Shown here one piece after another: positions 14,898-24,644 of a stretch of DNA of 64,000 nucleotides. A model generated the notes under the pieces. The model saw nothing but the letters and a program-made list of their open reading frames with translations, searched no databases and was not told the DNA's origin. Each line of letters starts with the position of its first letter. The first letter of the stretch is position 1. The translations under genes were made by a program, and so were the position numbers. The DNA comes from Ruminiclostridium hungatei (GTDB lineage: Bacteria > Bacillota > Clostridia > Acetivibrionales > DSM-1351): positions 1-64,000 of the forward strand of contig NZ_MZGX01000016.1 in assembly GCF_002051585.1 (NCBI RefSeq), read 5' to 3'.

Positions 14898-17414
14898 ATG
14901 AAAAAAATAAACAACGGAATTTTATCCTTATTTGTCGCCGTAATAATCAGTGCCCTTGACATTTTCCTTAAGGGTAATGGATATACTCAGTTTATACTGG
15001 CCTTAGCCGCCGCATATGTTGTTTTTAATATGCCCCGCATACCCGATAAGCTTAAGTCCATACCCTATTCAAAACTTGTTTTATTTGCTGCAAATATTAT
15101 ATTGCTGGCTGTTACCTTCAACCACAAGGTCCTGTTGGTAAATATGCTTCTGCTGTCTTATTTGGTGTGGGGCTTTTTAACACCATTTTTTATCAGGCTC
15201 AAAGCATTTATACCCGCAACCTTCCTGTTGAGCTTTGTGGCAGTATATGCAGCACCTTTTTTGTATTTCAGCGTTCCGCTCTTTTTGCTTGCCTTTTATC
15301 CGGTTTATGCTTTAGGAGCAATAACCTGCCAGAAGAACATAATAAAGACAAAAAAAATATGGTTGTTTGGATTCCTTAACCTGGTGATGTCGGGTTCGCT
15401 GCTGTCCCTGTTCATGTACAAGTCCCTTGGGCAAAAAATCCTTGAAAGCATTCTATTTACAAATACCGTAAAACTGGGAACGGTCACAGCAGTGTATCTC
15501 CCTTTTATAGCTTTGTTTTTGGCCTGGTTTGCTGCGTCGGCCAATATACTTTTTCAAATGCTTGTTCCAAAATTTGTAAAGGGAAATGCAGCCTTCAATC
15601 TGACAGACTATATAAAACCTGTTTTAAATTTTATAGCTTTTTCTGCCATAAGTGCAATAGCTACGTTTTTATGTGAATTTTCCATCCGTCAGTCGGTTAA
15701 AGCCACTGCCATTGATATGCTGCATCCTAACATATTGTTTAACTTTCTTGTTTTATGCGGCTTGTATTTACTTTTTATATCCATACTGGGAAAGGGTATA
15801 TCAAATGTTATTTTAGCCATTGTTACCATTTTTCTGACTGTGGCAAATTTCATAAAGTTCACCTACTTTGATGAGCCTTTCTATCCGTGGGATATGTATA
15901 TGTTCAAGAACCTGATAGGCATATGCAAGGATTATCTGAGCCTGCCTTTAGTCATAGCTGCGGCAGTGGTAATTGCAGGTCTGCTATATCTCCTTGTCCG
16001 GTTCAGAAAAAAAGTTTTCCGTTATCTGAGGCCCAGAATCAATTTTGTTGTGCTGCCGTTTGCCATAATACTGTTTCTGATCAATGCCAACATATTGACC
16101 GACTACAAGCTGTCTATCCAGGTTGGAGTCCAGAGGTCCTGGTATATAGGAAAAGCTGAAATCACGGCAAATGGTATGTTCGCCCAAAATTATTATTATC
16201 TTACGGATTTGGAAAAGTATCTGAATCCTAAGCCGGAGGGCTACAGCGAAGATACCATGCAGGCCATTTCCGAGAAATATCCCGTTTCAGGAAGTGACTC
16301 CGTTCCCGTATCCTCAGTCAATACCAATTCCGGTTCTGTGGAAAAGCCAAATGTTATAGCTATTATGAGTGAGAGCTACTGGGATTTGACAAGATTAAAC
16401 GGAATAGAATTCAGCAAGGATGTTGCAGAAAATGTCCACAAATACCAAAAGGGAATGCTGGCCCCTCCCGCAATCGGCGGAGGAACTGCCAACACGGAAT
16501 TTGAAGCTTTGACGGGCATGTCCTTGTATTTTATGAGCCCAGGTATCATTGCATACAATGCTTATTTAAGGACTGAGACGCCAAGTATAGCATCAGTTTT
16601 CAAAGATAACGGCTATAGCACCACCGCCATTCATCCCAACGGAGGCTGGTTCTATAACAGGGACAAGGTTTATAACTATTTTGGCTTTGAACAATTTCAT
16701 GATGTGAAGAGCTTTAACATGATTACTGAGACCAAAGGACCTCATATTTCCGACTATGCTTTAGTGGATAAAATATTGGACACCTTGAACTCCTCCGAAA
16801 AGCCCGCATTTATTTTTGCGGTTTCAATGGAAAACCATGACCCTTTTGACAATAAATATAGCAGCTTTGATGTATCTGTAGAATCAGACCAGTTGAATGC
16901 TTCTCAGAAAAACATTGTAACCGGCTATGCACAGGGACTTTACGACGCTGACCAGTCTCTTGGCAAGCTTATCGAGGAGTTAAAAAAGAGCAGTAAGCCT
17001 ACCCTGTTGTATTTCTTTGGTGATCATGCTCCCAGACTTGGTTCACTGGATGATTTCTTCAAGGTTTACGACAAGCTTGGCGCGAAAGAGGACTCTGAGC
17101 TCAAGCAGGGTATAGGAGAATTAAAATATTATACTACTCCACTTGTTACCTGGTCAAACTACCGTGAAATGAGGACTTTTCCAAAAATCATTTCACCTTC
17201 CCATTTATCCTATGAAATGCTGAAGGATGCGGGTGTATCATATCCCAACTATTTTAATATAATGCCAAAGCTGGAGGATAAGTATCCTATTATGCATCTT
17301 AAAAACATGGGGCTTGTGGATGAAGAAGATGAATTGGTAAAGGATTACCGGCTGATACAATATGATTTGCTCTTTGGAAACAAGTATCTCAAAGATACTG
17401 TAAACCAGAACTGA
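14898..17414 (+). CDS. LtaS/MdoB-like membrane sulfatase-family phosphotransferase
   Basis: This 838-residue protein has a large N-terminal membrane part (about 1-410, ten or more hydrophobic segments) and an extracellular alkaline-phosphatase-fold domain (about 475-760). Seen catalytic features are the metal-binding Glu in IAIMSESYWD (about 486-495), the Thr nucleophile in GGGTANTEFEALTG (Thr about 529) and FFGDHAP with Asp and His near 708-709. LtaS enzymes transfer glycerophosphate from phosphatidylglycerol to lipoteichoic acid. This member has about twice the usual number of membrane segments, so the acceptor may be another surface polymer. It is monocistronic, with its own promoter and terminator. 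Confidence 0.85.
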   Translation: MKKINNGILSLFVAVIISALDIFLKGNGYTQFILALAAAYVVFNMPRIPDKLKSIPYSKLVLFAANIILLAVTFNHKVLLVNMLLLSYLVWGFLTPFFIRLKAFIPATFLLSFVAVYAAPFLYFSVPLFLLAFYPVYALGAITCQKNIIKTKKIWLFGFLNLVMSGSLLSLFMYKSLGQKILESILFTNTVKLGTVTAVYLPFIALFLAWFAASANILFQMLVPKFVKGNAAFNLTDYIKPVLNFIAFSAISAIATFLCEFSIRQSVKATAIDMLHPNILFNFLVLCGLYLLFISILGKGISNVILAIVTIFLTVANFIKFTYFDEPFYPWDMYMFKNLIGICKDYLSLPLVIAAAVVIAGLLYLLVRFRKKVFRYLRPRINFVVLPFAIILFLINANILTDYKLSIQVGVQRSWYIGKAEITANGMFAQNYYYLTDLEKYLNPKPEGYSEDTMQAISEKYPVSGSDSVPVSSVNTNSGSVEKPNVIAIMSESYWDLTRLNGIEFSKDVAENVHKYQKGMLAPPAIGGGTANTEFEALTGMSLYFMSPGIIAYNAYLRTETPSIASVFKDNGYSTTAIHPNGGWFYNRDKVYNYFGFEQFHDVKSFNMITETKGPHISDYALVDKILDTLNSSEKPAFIFAVSMENHDPFDNKYSSFDVSVESDQLNASQKNIVTGYAQGLYDADQSLGKLIEELKKSSKPTLLYFFGDHAPRLGSLDDFFKVYDKLGAKEDSELKQGIGELKYYTTPLVTWSNYREMRTFPKIISPSHLSYEMLKDAGVSYPNYFNIMPKLEDKYPIMHLKNMGLVDEEDELVKDYRLIQYDLLFGNKYLKDTVNQN

Positions 17415-17450
17415 AAATAAAAAATAATATATTATATAGTCTTGAGTTTC

Positions 17451-17496
17451 AAGCAGCTTGCCGTTTTGTACCGAGTTACAAATCCGTAAGCTGCTT
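17451..17496. terminator. Shared terminator between the LtaS-like gene and arcA
   Basis: AAGCAGCTT (17451-17459) pairs with AAGCTGCTT (17488-17496), and the loop contains a second stem, TTTGTA/TACAAA. Convergent genes end on both sides, so it probably works in both directions. Confidence 0.75.
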
Positions 17497-17540
17497 TATT
17501 TATCCTCTCAGTTTTTTATAAGCATGGACATTTTTGCAGG

Positions 17541-18764
17541 TTATGGGTTTTCTCTTATTAGAGGCATACTCATGCATCTTGGACCTCCCCGGCCCCTGGA
17601 TAGCTCATAAGAATCAAATTCCAACACTGAGATTTTATTTCTGCGCAAAGCTTCATTGGTTATACAGTTTCTGTTGTAACAAACTACCTTTCCTGGAGAT
17701 ACGGCAAGGGTATTGCTTCCGTCCGTCCACTGTTCCCTGCTCGCCGCAATACGGTCTCCGTCGCCGCACCTTATGAGGTTGACTGCAGGCAGCTTCAGGT
17801 GCACCTTTAATATTTCGGACAAATCCCTGTGTTCATACTTTATTGAGAGCTGCCTCCCAGCCCCCCTGTTTATGCTGTATACATCCAGAGGCTCTTCAAT
17901 ACCGGGATAGATTGTAAACTGATCGTGGTCCACCATGGTAAATACTGTATCCAGGTGCATATATGCCCTTCTCTTCGGAATATCAAAAGCAAGCACCGTT
18001 TCAAAGGGCTCCTCTGACTCCAGCAGCTTTTGCGCCACTCTTTCCACAGCTATGGGACTTGTCCTGTCACTGATGCCTACAGCAACAACCTTGCTTGAAA
18101 GCACCAGAATGTCCCCTCCCTCAATGGGATGTGTTTTGTCCCTGTTGTACCACCTGGCCGAATCCTTAAATCTTGGGTGATAATTAAAAATGTATTTTGC
18201 AAAAATGGTTTCCCTGTTCCTTGTTTCATTTGCCATTACATTCAGTGAAATTCCCCTTCCTATGCTTGCAAAGGGGTCTCTTTGAAAATACAGGTTTGGG
18301 ATTGGGTCCAAATAAAAGGGATATGGGTTTTTAATCATATCTCCAAGGCTTTTTTGCCTGACATTCTTTAACTCATCACTTCTGACCCCTGCTATACATT
18401 TGCTGATGAGATCTCGCGGCCCCAACGCGCTGAAATATTCCCTCATAGCTTCCCTTAAGCCTTCTGTTGCCAACTTCCCCTCTGTCATAAATTCCATCAG
18501 GAATTCGTCTCTTACTCTGGTATCAGACAGAACCTCAGCCATTAAATCTACCAGATATACAACTTCAACTCCCTCTCCCCTAAGTATCCGGGCAAACTGG
18601 TCATGCTCCCTGTCAGCCTGCTCCAGATAGACTATCTCGTCAAAAAGCAGTCTCCTCAAGTAGTCTGGAACTATATTTTCCACTTCCCTGCCTGGTCTGT
18701 GAAGAAGTACTGTCTTTAGCCTGCCAATTTCACTATATACATGAATACCAGAACTCATCAACAT
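17541..18764 (-). CDS. arcA: Arginine deiminase
   Basis: ArcA hydrolyses L-arginine to citrulline and ammonia, the first step of the arginine deiminase pathway (ATP yield, acid resistance). The 407-residue length is typical. Family motifs are GRLKTVLLHRPGREVEN near the N-terminus, FQRDPFASIG, EGGDILVLS, HLDTVFTMVD and the C-terminal GGPRCMSMPL with the nucleophile Cys397. Neither arcB nor arcC is adjacent, so the remaining steps must be encoded elsewhere or absent. Its end faces the LtaS-like gene. No ArgR box was recognised upstream. Confidence 0.96.
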   Translation of the reverse strand: MLMSSGIHVYSEIGRLKTVLLHRPGREVENIVPDYLRRLLFDEIVYLEQADREHDQFARILRGEGVEVVYLVDLMAEVLSDTRVRDEFLMEFMTEGKLATEGLREAMREYFSALGPRDLISKCIAGVRSDELKNVRQKSLGDMIKNPYPFYLDPIPNLYFQRDPFASIGRGISLNVMANETRNRETIFAKYIFNYHPRFKDSARWYNRDKTHPIEGGDILVLSSKVVAVGISDRTSPIAVERVAQKLLESEEPFETVLAFDIPKRRAYMHLDTVFTMVDHDQFTIYPGIEEPLDVYSINRGAGRQLSIKYEHRDLSEILKVHLKLPAVNLIRCGDGDRIAASREQWTDGSNTLAVSPGKVVCYNRNCITNEALRRNKISVLEFDSYELSRGRGGPRCMSMPLIRENP

Positions 18765-18919
18765 GAAATTCCTCCGGATTGTTGCTTCAGCATTCTTTGA
18801 ATATGTATCATAGCCTTCCCGCCTGGCTTGTCATTATTCAACCAATTGCATTTATTTTGAAATTAAAACTATTGTAAAAAGCCTCTTTATTGCAAATCAT
18901 ATAACCTTTCAAGAGAAAT

Positions 18920-18951
18920 AAGAAAGCCTGTGGGCATCCACAGGCTTTCTT
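18920..18951 (-). terminator. Terminator of the MATE transporter gene
   Basis: The near-perfect stem AAGAAAGCCTGTGG/CCACAGGCTTTCTT has a 4-nt loop. It lies 25 bp beyond the minus-strand stop at 18976. Confidence 0.85.
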
Positions 18952-18975
18952 CAAAATCATTCATCTTAGTACGAA

Positions 18976-20343
18976 TCACTGCGAAGTTTTCTCAGCCGCA
19001 ACCAGTGACTTGTTTTCCCATTTCCCCTGCTTATACCGTATAATGCTTGCCGCTGCCGTTATTACCCAGGTGAGGCCCGTGGTGGTCCATACGCTCCAAA
19101 CACCTATTGCGGGAATCATAGCCAATCCCGTTGAAAAGCCCACTCTTCCTATTACCTCCACTATACCGTTAATCATGGAATAGAATGCATCACCCGTTCC
19201 ATTTAACAGACCCCTTGTGATATAAATCATTCCAAGGGCAAAGTACATCCAACTGGTAATCTTGATTGCCTTTGCTCCGATGTCAATAACAGCGTCCTCC
19301 TTCACAAACAGTTCCATAATGGAATGACCGCCCAGTTGAGCTGCCAGCAGCGCAACAACACTAAATGCCACAACTATTAATATACTCTTGTAATATCCTT
19401 TTTTTACCCTGTCCAGTTTGCCGGCACCCATGTTCTGTCCTGCAAATGTAGCCATGGCAGCCCCCAGGGAATTAAAGGGCTGCTGTATCAACTGCTCTAT
19501 TCTGCTGGTGGCAGTATATGCGGCAACAGCCACTTCTCCAAAACCATTAACAACTCTCTGAAGCGCAACCAGTGAAACTGCAATCATAGAGTTTTGCAGC
19601 GCCACAGGAACACCGATCTTAATGCATTTCACAATAATGGGCCAGCTTACTTTCATGTGTTCCTTTTTTAACTTGAAGTACGGATTGTTCCTGAGGGCGA
19701 AAATAATGCAGCCCAATGCGGCAAGTCCCTGGGATATTACAGTGGCGGCGGCAGTCCCTTCCACACCGAATCCCAGCTTAAGTACAAATAGCAAATCCAA
19801 TCCAACATTTATTCCACAGGAAACCACCAGAAAAAATAAAGGTGTTTTGGAATCTCCCAGAGCTCTGAGTATGGCCGCTATTGCATTATAGGCGGCCACC
19901 GCCGTCATGCCCCCCGCCGATATCCTGAGGAACCGGGCGGATTCATCCAGTATTTCAGGCGGCGTGTTCATTGCCTGCAAAATGGGCCGGGCAAAGGTGG
20001 AGGTCAGCACACTCATGATTATCCCGGACACCGCTATAACGTACACTGCATTGGCTATGGCCTTCTTTACATCTTCCTCCCTTTTCGCACCAAAATACTG
20101 TGAAATAATTATGCTTATTCCTATGGACAAACCCAGGCAGATAGAAAAAGCCAGAAAGTTCAGGGAACCGGTAGCACCCACTGCAGCCAGTGCATTTGCA
20201 TCAATGTATCTCCCAACAACAATGGAATTTATAATATTATAAAATTGCTGAAATACATTTCCAATAAGCATGGGAAGGGAAAATTGTATCAGATGCCTGA
20301 CTTCATTGCCCTCCGTCATATCTTGTACATAATTGATTGACAT
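18976..20343 (-). CDS. MATE family efflux transporter
   Basis: The 455-residue protein has the twelve-helix layout of the multidrug and toxin extrusion family, in two related halves (about 1-220 and 235-445). Matching landmarks include FQQFYNIINSIVVGRYIDANALAAVGATG in the first half and a similar EQLIQQPFNSLGAAMATFAGQNMGAGK in the second, where QNxGA is a family signature. MATE proteins export cationic or other compounds in exchange for Na+ or H+. The substrate is unknown. The start has GAGGAG 8 bp upstream. It is monocistronic. Confidence 0.92.
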   Translation of the reverse strand: MSINYVQDMTEGNEVRHLIQFSLPMLIGNVFQQFYNIINSIVVGRYIDANALAAVGATGSLNFLAFSICLGLSIGISIIISQYFGAKREEDVKKAIANAVYVIAVSGIIMSVLTSTFARPILQAMNTPPEILDESARFLRISAGGMTAVAAYNAIAAILRALGDSKTPLFFLVVSCGINVGLDLLFVLKLGFGVEGTAAATVISQGLAALGCIIFALRNNPYFKLKKEHMKVSWPIIVKCIKIGVPVALQNSMIAVSLVALQRVVNGFGEVAVAAYTATSRIEQLIQQPFNSLGAAMATFAGQNMGAGKLDRVKKGYYKSILIVVAFSVVALLAAQLGGHSIMELFVKEDAVIDIGAKAIKITSWMYFALGMIYITRGLLNGTGDAFYSMINGIVEVIGRVGFSTGLAMIPAIGVWSVWTTTGLTWVITAAASIIRYKQGKWENKSLVAAEKTSQ

Positions 20344-20485
20344 AGTTTACTCCTCACTTAGTAACATCATAACCTTTATAGCTTTTTATGACATATTTCT
20401 TGATAATTCGTCAATGTCATATTCCTATATTATATCAGCGTATTTAAATATTTTCTATATCACATTCTCATAAGGATATAATTAG

Positions 20486-20524
20486 AAAACCCATTAACAA
20501 GAGTAAAATTTGTTAATGGGTTTT
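20486..20524 (-). terminator. Terminator of the GreA-like gene
   Basis: A 15-bp perfect stem, AAAACCCATTAACAA with TTGTTAATGGGTTTT, sits 34 bp beyond the stop at 20558 on the minus strand. It is A-rich on one side and T-rich on the other. Confidence 0.85.
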
Positions 20525-20557
20525 ATGTAGCATATGTTCCTGTTTTCTTATACTGTG

Positions 20558-21001
20558 TTATTTCAGTTTTATTGATTTAATTCTGTAGCGGTATACACCG
20601 GAAGGTGTATTTACAGAAACAATGTCCCCTTCTTTTTTGCATAGCAAAGCCTTTCCCATAGGTGACAGTATGGTTATGCAATTGCTCTCACTCCGGCTGT
20701 TTTCAGGTATAATCAGCTTATAGCTATATGTTTCAAGTTCTTCAATGTCCTCAATTTCCACTTCACTGTTCAAGCATACGAAAGGAAAGTAATTGTTTGC
20801 TTCATCAGAAAATAATACATTTTTAACAGCAATATCTACCTCACTTATATAACTGTCCATGAGCTGTTCAAACTCTTCCCTTTGCTTGCCTAATTCCGGA
20901 TAGTACAGGTCTATAATATGTGACCTCCTTTCTTCAAAGTCCACTAGATGGGCAAGCAAATTTTCATAAACCGGCACTGCCATAACAAGCCTTTTTGTCA
21001 A
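20558..21001 (-). CDS. GreA/GreB C-terminal domain protein
   Basis: This 147-residue protein ends with a GreA/GreB-type FKBP-like domain (about 65-147): SPMGKALLCKKEGDIVSVNTP is the family signature, and LEIIPENS-like strands precede it. The N-terminal helical part (1-60) is shorter than the Gre coiled coil and lacks an obvious DE acidic tip, so it may bind RNA polymerase without stimulating transcript cleavage, as Rnk and Gfh-type proteins do (inference). The start is TTG with GGAGG 8 bp upstream. It is a single-gene unit with its own terminator. Confidence 0.75.
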   Translation of the reverse strand: MTKRLVMAVPVYENLLAHLVDFEERRSHIIDLYYPELGKQREEFEQLMDSYISEVDIAVKNVLFSDEANNYFPFVCLNSEVEIEDIEELETYSYKLIIPENSRSESNCITILSPMGKALLCKKEGDIVSVNTPSGVYRYRIKSIKLK

Positions 21002-21052
21002 AATGATTCCTCCTTTTCACAGTAATTAAATGGTATTTTATTCCAATAAAAA

Positions 21053-21090
21053 ACATATGGCACTCTGCCAAAAGGCAAAGCACCATATGT
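21053..21090. other. Imperfect inverted repeat
   Basis: ACATATGG and CCATATGT form an 8-bp outer stem with further partial pairing around GCC-aaaa-GGC. It lies upstream of the GreA-like gene and downstream of the small frame at 21197-21340, so it is a possible terminator for that frame or a regulator site. Confidence 0.35.
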
Positions 21091-21196
21091 AACAGGATAC
21101 CATATCTGTTGTACTATGTCAAAATTGCAATACAGGTACAAGCTCTATCCCCATTTACCCTGGAGAGGCTCTCCTGATATTAAAACAAATAAAAAG

Positions 21197-21340
21197 TCAG
21201 CCAGCTAAACGGATTTTCACCCTTACAAATATTTCATGAAAGGCAGCGACACATATGCAGGCAGGAAAAAGAATCAGGGACAGGATAACCAATATCCTTA
21301 ACCAATCAACATAATATAATCGTTCTTTGCTCACTTTCAC
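21197..21340 (-). pseudogene. Small frame resembling an acyltransferase-3 N-terminus
   Basis: A 47-codon minus-strand frame starts at GTG 21340, with AAGGGG 6 bp upstream. It contains ERLYYVDWLRILVILSLI, which resembles the first membrane helix of acyltransferase-3 (OafA-type) proteins, and then stops. It is probably a truncated remnant, or a small one-helix membrane peptide. The call rests on a short match. Confidence 0.35.
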
Positions 21341-21447
21341 TTTAAACCCCTTGCTATTGTTATTTATGATATGTCTTCAGCTATACCAAATGACACAAAT
21401 GATATTTGAATATAAATTTTGAATATAAATATAATATATAGCCCTAC

Positions 21448-22515
21448 TTACTTTTTCAGTGAGAATTCATTTATGTTCTCACGGTCTCTATGTACAAAGC
21501 CAAAACCCTGCAAATCAGTGAGATTGTAAACAACCGACCATTGTAACTTATCTTTGCCTGCAGGGTCATATACGCCAACCTGTGCAAGTAAATCTGCAGT
21601 TTGTTCCCTTGTAAGCTTTCCATTATTTTCTTCAATTACTTTTTGGACAGCGGCATACCTCTCAAATTCAGTATATCCTTCCCCAATATTCAATCCGTTA
21701 TATGCTATAAAATTAGAGGCGATCTGATAGGCCTTATCTGATTCAACGGCCTGTACTTCTCCATTCCAGTACTCAACAATAACCGATTTTCCACTGGTAT
21801 CTGCAATCAGATAATGGCACTTTATATCTCCGGAAAAATAGATATTGTATTTTCTCAGCATATCAACCGCCTCGTCAACAGTTGCCGCCTTATCCAATAC
21901 AAGTCTGATTGCCGTTGTGGTATTTAATGTAACTTTATTTTCATCTGTGCTTATATGTGCTTCAGGAACTGCCAGAAGTGCCATGGCAACACCTTTTTCA
22001 TTCATGCCGTCAAAGGGCAGGTATGGAGCAGCCAAAGTTAAAAAACTGTTCAACCCGATTGGAGTTGGCAAGTCAGTTTCCGAATACCCTGCAAAAGATA
22101 AATTTACAGTGGATACTGAAGCATACCCGTTTTTTGGCTGCGTCCATAGCCGCAATGACGGTGTATATGCAAAATCAAAATTCCTGGCAAAAATGGTATC
22201 TCCCTTGTCATTTCCTGCAACAAATGCCGTACAGCCCGCTCCGGTCACATTTATGTCTATGGGCAGTCCTTTAAGCAGTCTTTTTGTGACGAACGCTTCT
22301 ATATCACGGTCACTTTTCGCACCTGTCTTCAGAAATTCATCAAAGCCATAATCCCCATAGTAAGTCATTTGATACATTGGATAAGCATCAACAACTTTTA
22401 ATGAAGCCAGACTTCTTATCTCATTTAAAAATAAAATAGAAACCATCAAAATTAAAAATAATATAGTACACAATATGACAATTACTATTTTTTTAGCCTT
22501 ATTCCCCTTTAACAT
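21448..22515 (-). CDS. Choloylglycine hydrolase-like amide hydrolase, membrane-anchored
   Basis: The 355-residue protein has an N-terminal membrane anchor (about 9-32) and then an Ntn-hydrolase fold of the linear-amide C-N hydrolase group (C45/C59-like). The likely nucleophile is Cys95 in GAGCTAFVAG, followed by FARNFDF and FDGMNEKGVAMALL, which are typical for this family. Members include bile salt hydrolases, penicillin acylases and N-acyl-amine hydrolases. In most, Cys becomes the N-terminal residue after cleavage, so removal of the leader would be needed. The start has GGAGG 5 bp upstream. The substrate is unknown; extracellular action is inferred. Confidence 0.8.
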   Translation of the reverse strand: MLKGNKAKKIVIVILCTILFLILMVSILFLNEIRSLASLKVVDAYPMYQMTYYGDYGFDEFLKTGAKSDRDIEAFVTKRLLKGLPIDINVTGAGCTAFVAGNDKGDTIFARNFDFAYTPSLRLWTQPKNGYASVSTVNLSFAGYSETDLPTPIGLNSFLTLAAPYLPFDGMNEKGVAMALLAVPEAHISTDENKVTLNTTTAIRLVLDKAATVDEAVDMLRKYNIYFSGDIKCHYLIADTSGKSVIVEYWNGEVQAVESDKAYQIASNFIAYNGLNIGEGYTEFERYAAVQKVIEENNGKLTREQTADLLAQVGVYDPAGKDKLQWSVVYNLTDLQGFGFVHRDRENINEFSLKK

Positions 22516-22656
22516 TCAATCCTCCGCTGGCCATAACTATAAACTTATCTACACTATACATTTTACAACAAATTTGTATTATATTATACAAATTGCAACA
22601 TAAATGCTTGTATACGGCTATTATCTGCGGATAAAGCTTTTAGCTGCTATTATGAA

Positions 22657-23177
22657 TTAAAGCCATTCGGAAATCAACATCCCATATTCATATGTATCCG
22701 CCCAAGTTGGTTGACCCACCTCATTTACTTTAAAGTAAATATTTTGTATTAAGTGCCCCTCACGCCGCATACCTAATTTTTCAAGCAATTTCCATGACGA
22801 TGTATTAAGAGGATTGCACATTGCAACGATTCGGCGTGCATGGTAATTTTTAAAAGCATGCTCTACCATAGCTTTTGCCGCTTCTATGGCATAGCCTTTC
22901 CCATGATAGTCAAAGTTAAAAACATAGCCTAATTCCCATGTGTCAAAATTCTGTTCAGACAGATAGATATTTCCTATTAGCTTTTTTGTATCATTAAGGC
23001 ACACAGCCCAGAAATCACAATTGTTTGAACGATTTATGGCTTCATTTTTACAACCCTCTTCTGTAAAATATCATAGGGTTCGTATTTTACAACTCGTTCA
23101 TCTGAGAGATATTCATATAAATCCTTCCAATCGCCGGGTTCAAATTTTCTTATCAATAACCTTTCTGTTTCAATCAA
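22657..23177 (-). pseudogene. GNAT acetyltransferase (RimJ/RimL type), frameshifted
   Basis: Two frames make one acetyltransferase. The first starts at TTG 23177 (GGAGGG 8 bp upstream) with IETERLLIRKFEPGDWKDL and runs to about 23055. The second continues with EEGCKNEAINRSNNCDFWAV and includes the acetyl-CoA loop region HGKGYAIEAAKAM and the C-terminal NTSSWKLLEKLGMRREG. A single missing base near 23055 separates them. Without frameshifting the product lacks the acetyl-CoA site, so the gene is probably broken, or the base is a sequencing error. Confidence 0.8.
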
Positions 23178-23388
23178 AACCAGCACCCTCCATAAGTGTA
23201 CAAATAAATATTTTTTCCCGCTCTTACTGCCATTTGTGATAAGCCTTTTTCGTATCACTCAACAGCTAAACCAAAGAGTGTTTGAAATCCGTATAGTTTG
23301 CTAGACTAAACGACACCATTTATTGGTATTTATTGCGTATTTTTAACATATGTGAAACAGCTTAATTTCGTATTAGTCTATATTCGGA

Positions 23389-24423
23389 TTAATATTTCAG
23401 ATTTATATATCCATATGGCTTGTCGCTATATAAGAGAAAGCTGTCTATTGTCTTTTTGGCCTTTTCTGAAAATAAGGTAGCTCTCTTTATTTCTCCATTC
23501 AGCTTAACTAACGGATTGATATAACGTTTCTTTGCATCTATATTTACAAAATAGTATCCAACCGGCTTGTCTTCGGAACTATACACTGATTCAAGTTGAG
23601 AATAGGCTTTCCAGGCCATCTGAATATGTTTATCCGGGGCATTACTTAATAATGAAATTACTTCACTTTCAGTAAACGTATATAAATCATCTATTGTTAA
23701 TATACCAATTTTTATACATTCCTTAAGCATATCCCCTAAAAAATTAAGACAAAGTTTGTTTTCGTTTCGCTGAAAAGATTCTCCTATTATACACGACCCT
23801 GTAACAAATTTTTCTGCAGATTCAAGATTACAAAATCCCAGTTCGTCTTGACCATCTTCATTTTCAAATATAGCTATATAGTCAAGGATACTTTTTATAT
23901 CTGATAGCTTCCACTTTCCTTGCCATACCAGCATAGTAGATAATGTATATTCGAGTCTGTCAGCCGAAAGTCTTGGGCTGTCATTGTCAGCTATTGGATA
24001 CAGATGATAGTCATCTACCATGCAAAGGTCGGTGCAATCACGTGCAAGAAGTTCAGTTATGGCACCCGAACTTTTAATAGTGGCATGTGTTCGCTCCTCT
24101 GTGCTTGTTTGCGTTAAAGAATCTCCATTCATAAAATCTACACTATGACTGAAAATCGGTGTTGCTATATCGTGAAAAAGACCAGCAAGAGCTTGCTTTT
24201 CATCTCCTGTAAATCGCCATATTAACAAAGCGACTGCTATACTGTGTTCAAAACGCGAATAAAAATATCGGTGATTATAAATTTTATTATAATCAGTACC
24301 ACAAAAAAGTCCAACTCCCTTTAAACGTAGCATTTCAGGTACGTTTAAATATTCTTGAATAAATGCTGGTATACCATTCGGATAAAGGATATCAAAATAC
24401 TTAACTATTTCAGGATTAGCCAA
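23389..24423 (-). CDS. HD domain phosphohydrolase
   Basis: This 344-residue protein resembles HD-superfamily nucleotide hydrolases of the SAMHD1/dNTPase-like type: RFEHS with His60, the FHDIATP doublet His84-Asp85, and Asp96 provide the metal ligands, and a helical domain follows (RLSADRLEYTL about 150-160). It probably hydrolyses a nucleotide, but the substrate cannot be read from sequence. The start is TTG with GGGGAGAG 8 bp upstream. It is monocistronic, between the broken acetyltransferase and the VOC gene. Confidence 0.8.
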   Translation of the reverse strand: MANPEIVKYFDILYPNGIPAFIQEYLNVPEMLRLKGVGLFCGTDYNKIYNHRYFYSRFEHSIAVALLIWRFTGDEKQALAGLFHDIATPIFSHSVDFMNGDSLTQTSTEERTHATIKSSGAITELLARDCTDLCMVDDYHLYPIADNDSPRLSADRLEYTLSTMLVWQGKWKLSDIKSILDYIAIFENEDGQDELGFCNLESAEKFVTGSCIIGESFQRNENKLCLNFLGDMLKECIKIGILTIDDLYTFTESEVISLLSNAPDKHIQMAWKAYSQLESVYSSEDKPVGYYFVNIDAKKRYINPLVKLNGEIKRATLFSEKAKKTIDSFLLYSDKPYGYINLKY

Positions 24424-24500
24424 AATTATCTCTCCCCTTACGTGTCTTTATTAAGAGTATATAAACAATATTAAATTCATAATTTTCAACATACACCTAG

Positions 24501-24551
24501 CTCTTTATAGAGATTATAATTTGAATACCTGCATAGAGCTACTACCTATAG
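24501..24551. repeat. Diverged direct repeat flanking the VOC gene, copy A
   Basis: About 48 bp ending in AGCTACTACCTATA resemble 25101-25147 at roughly four of five positions. The two copies bracket the VOC gene on the same strand. Confidence 0.4.
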
Positions 24552-24644
24552 CTGTCTTTGACATAGTAATCATTTCTCCTGACAGTGCAAAATTTAAAAG
24601 ATATGCATTAACTCAGCTACACATTATCCTTATTTGCGAAAGTG

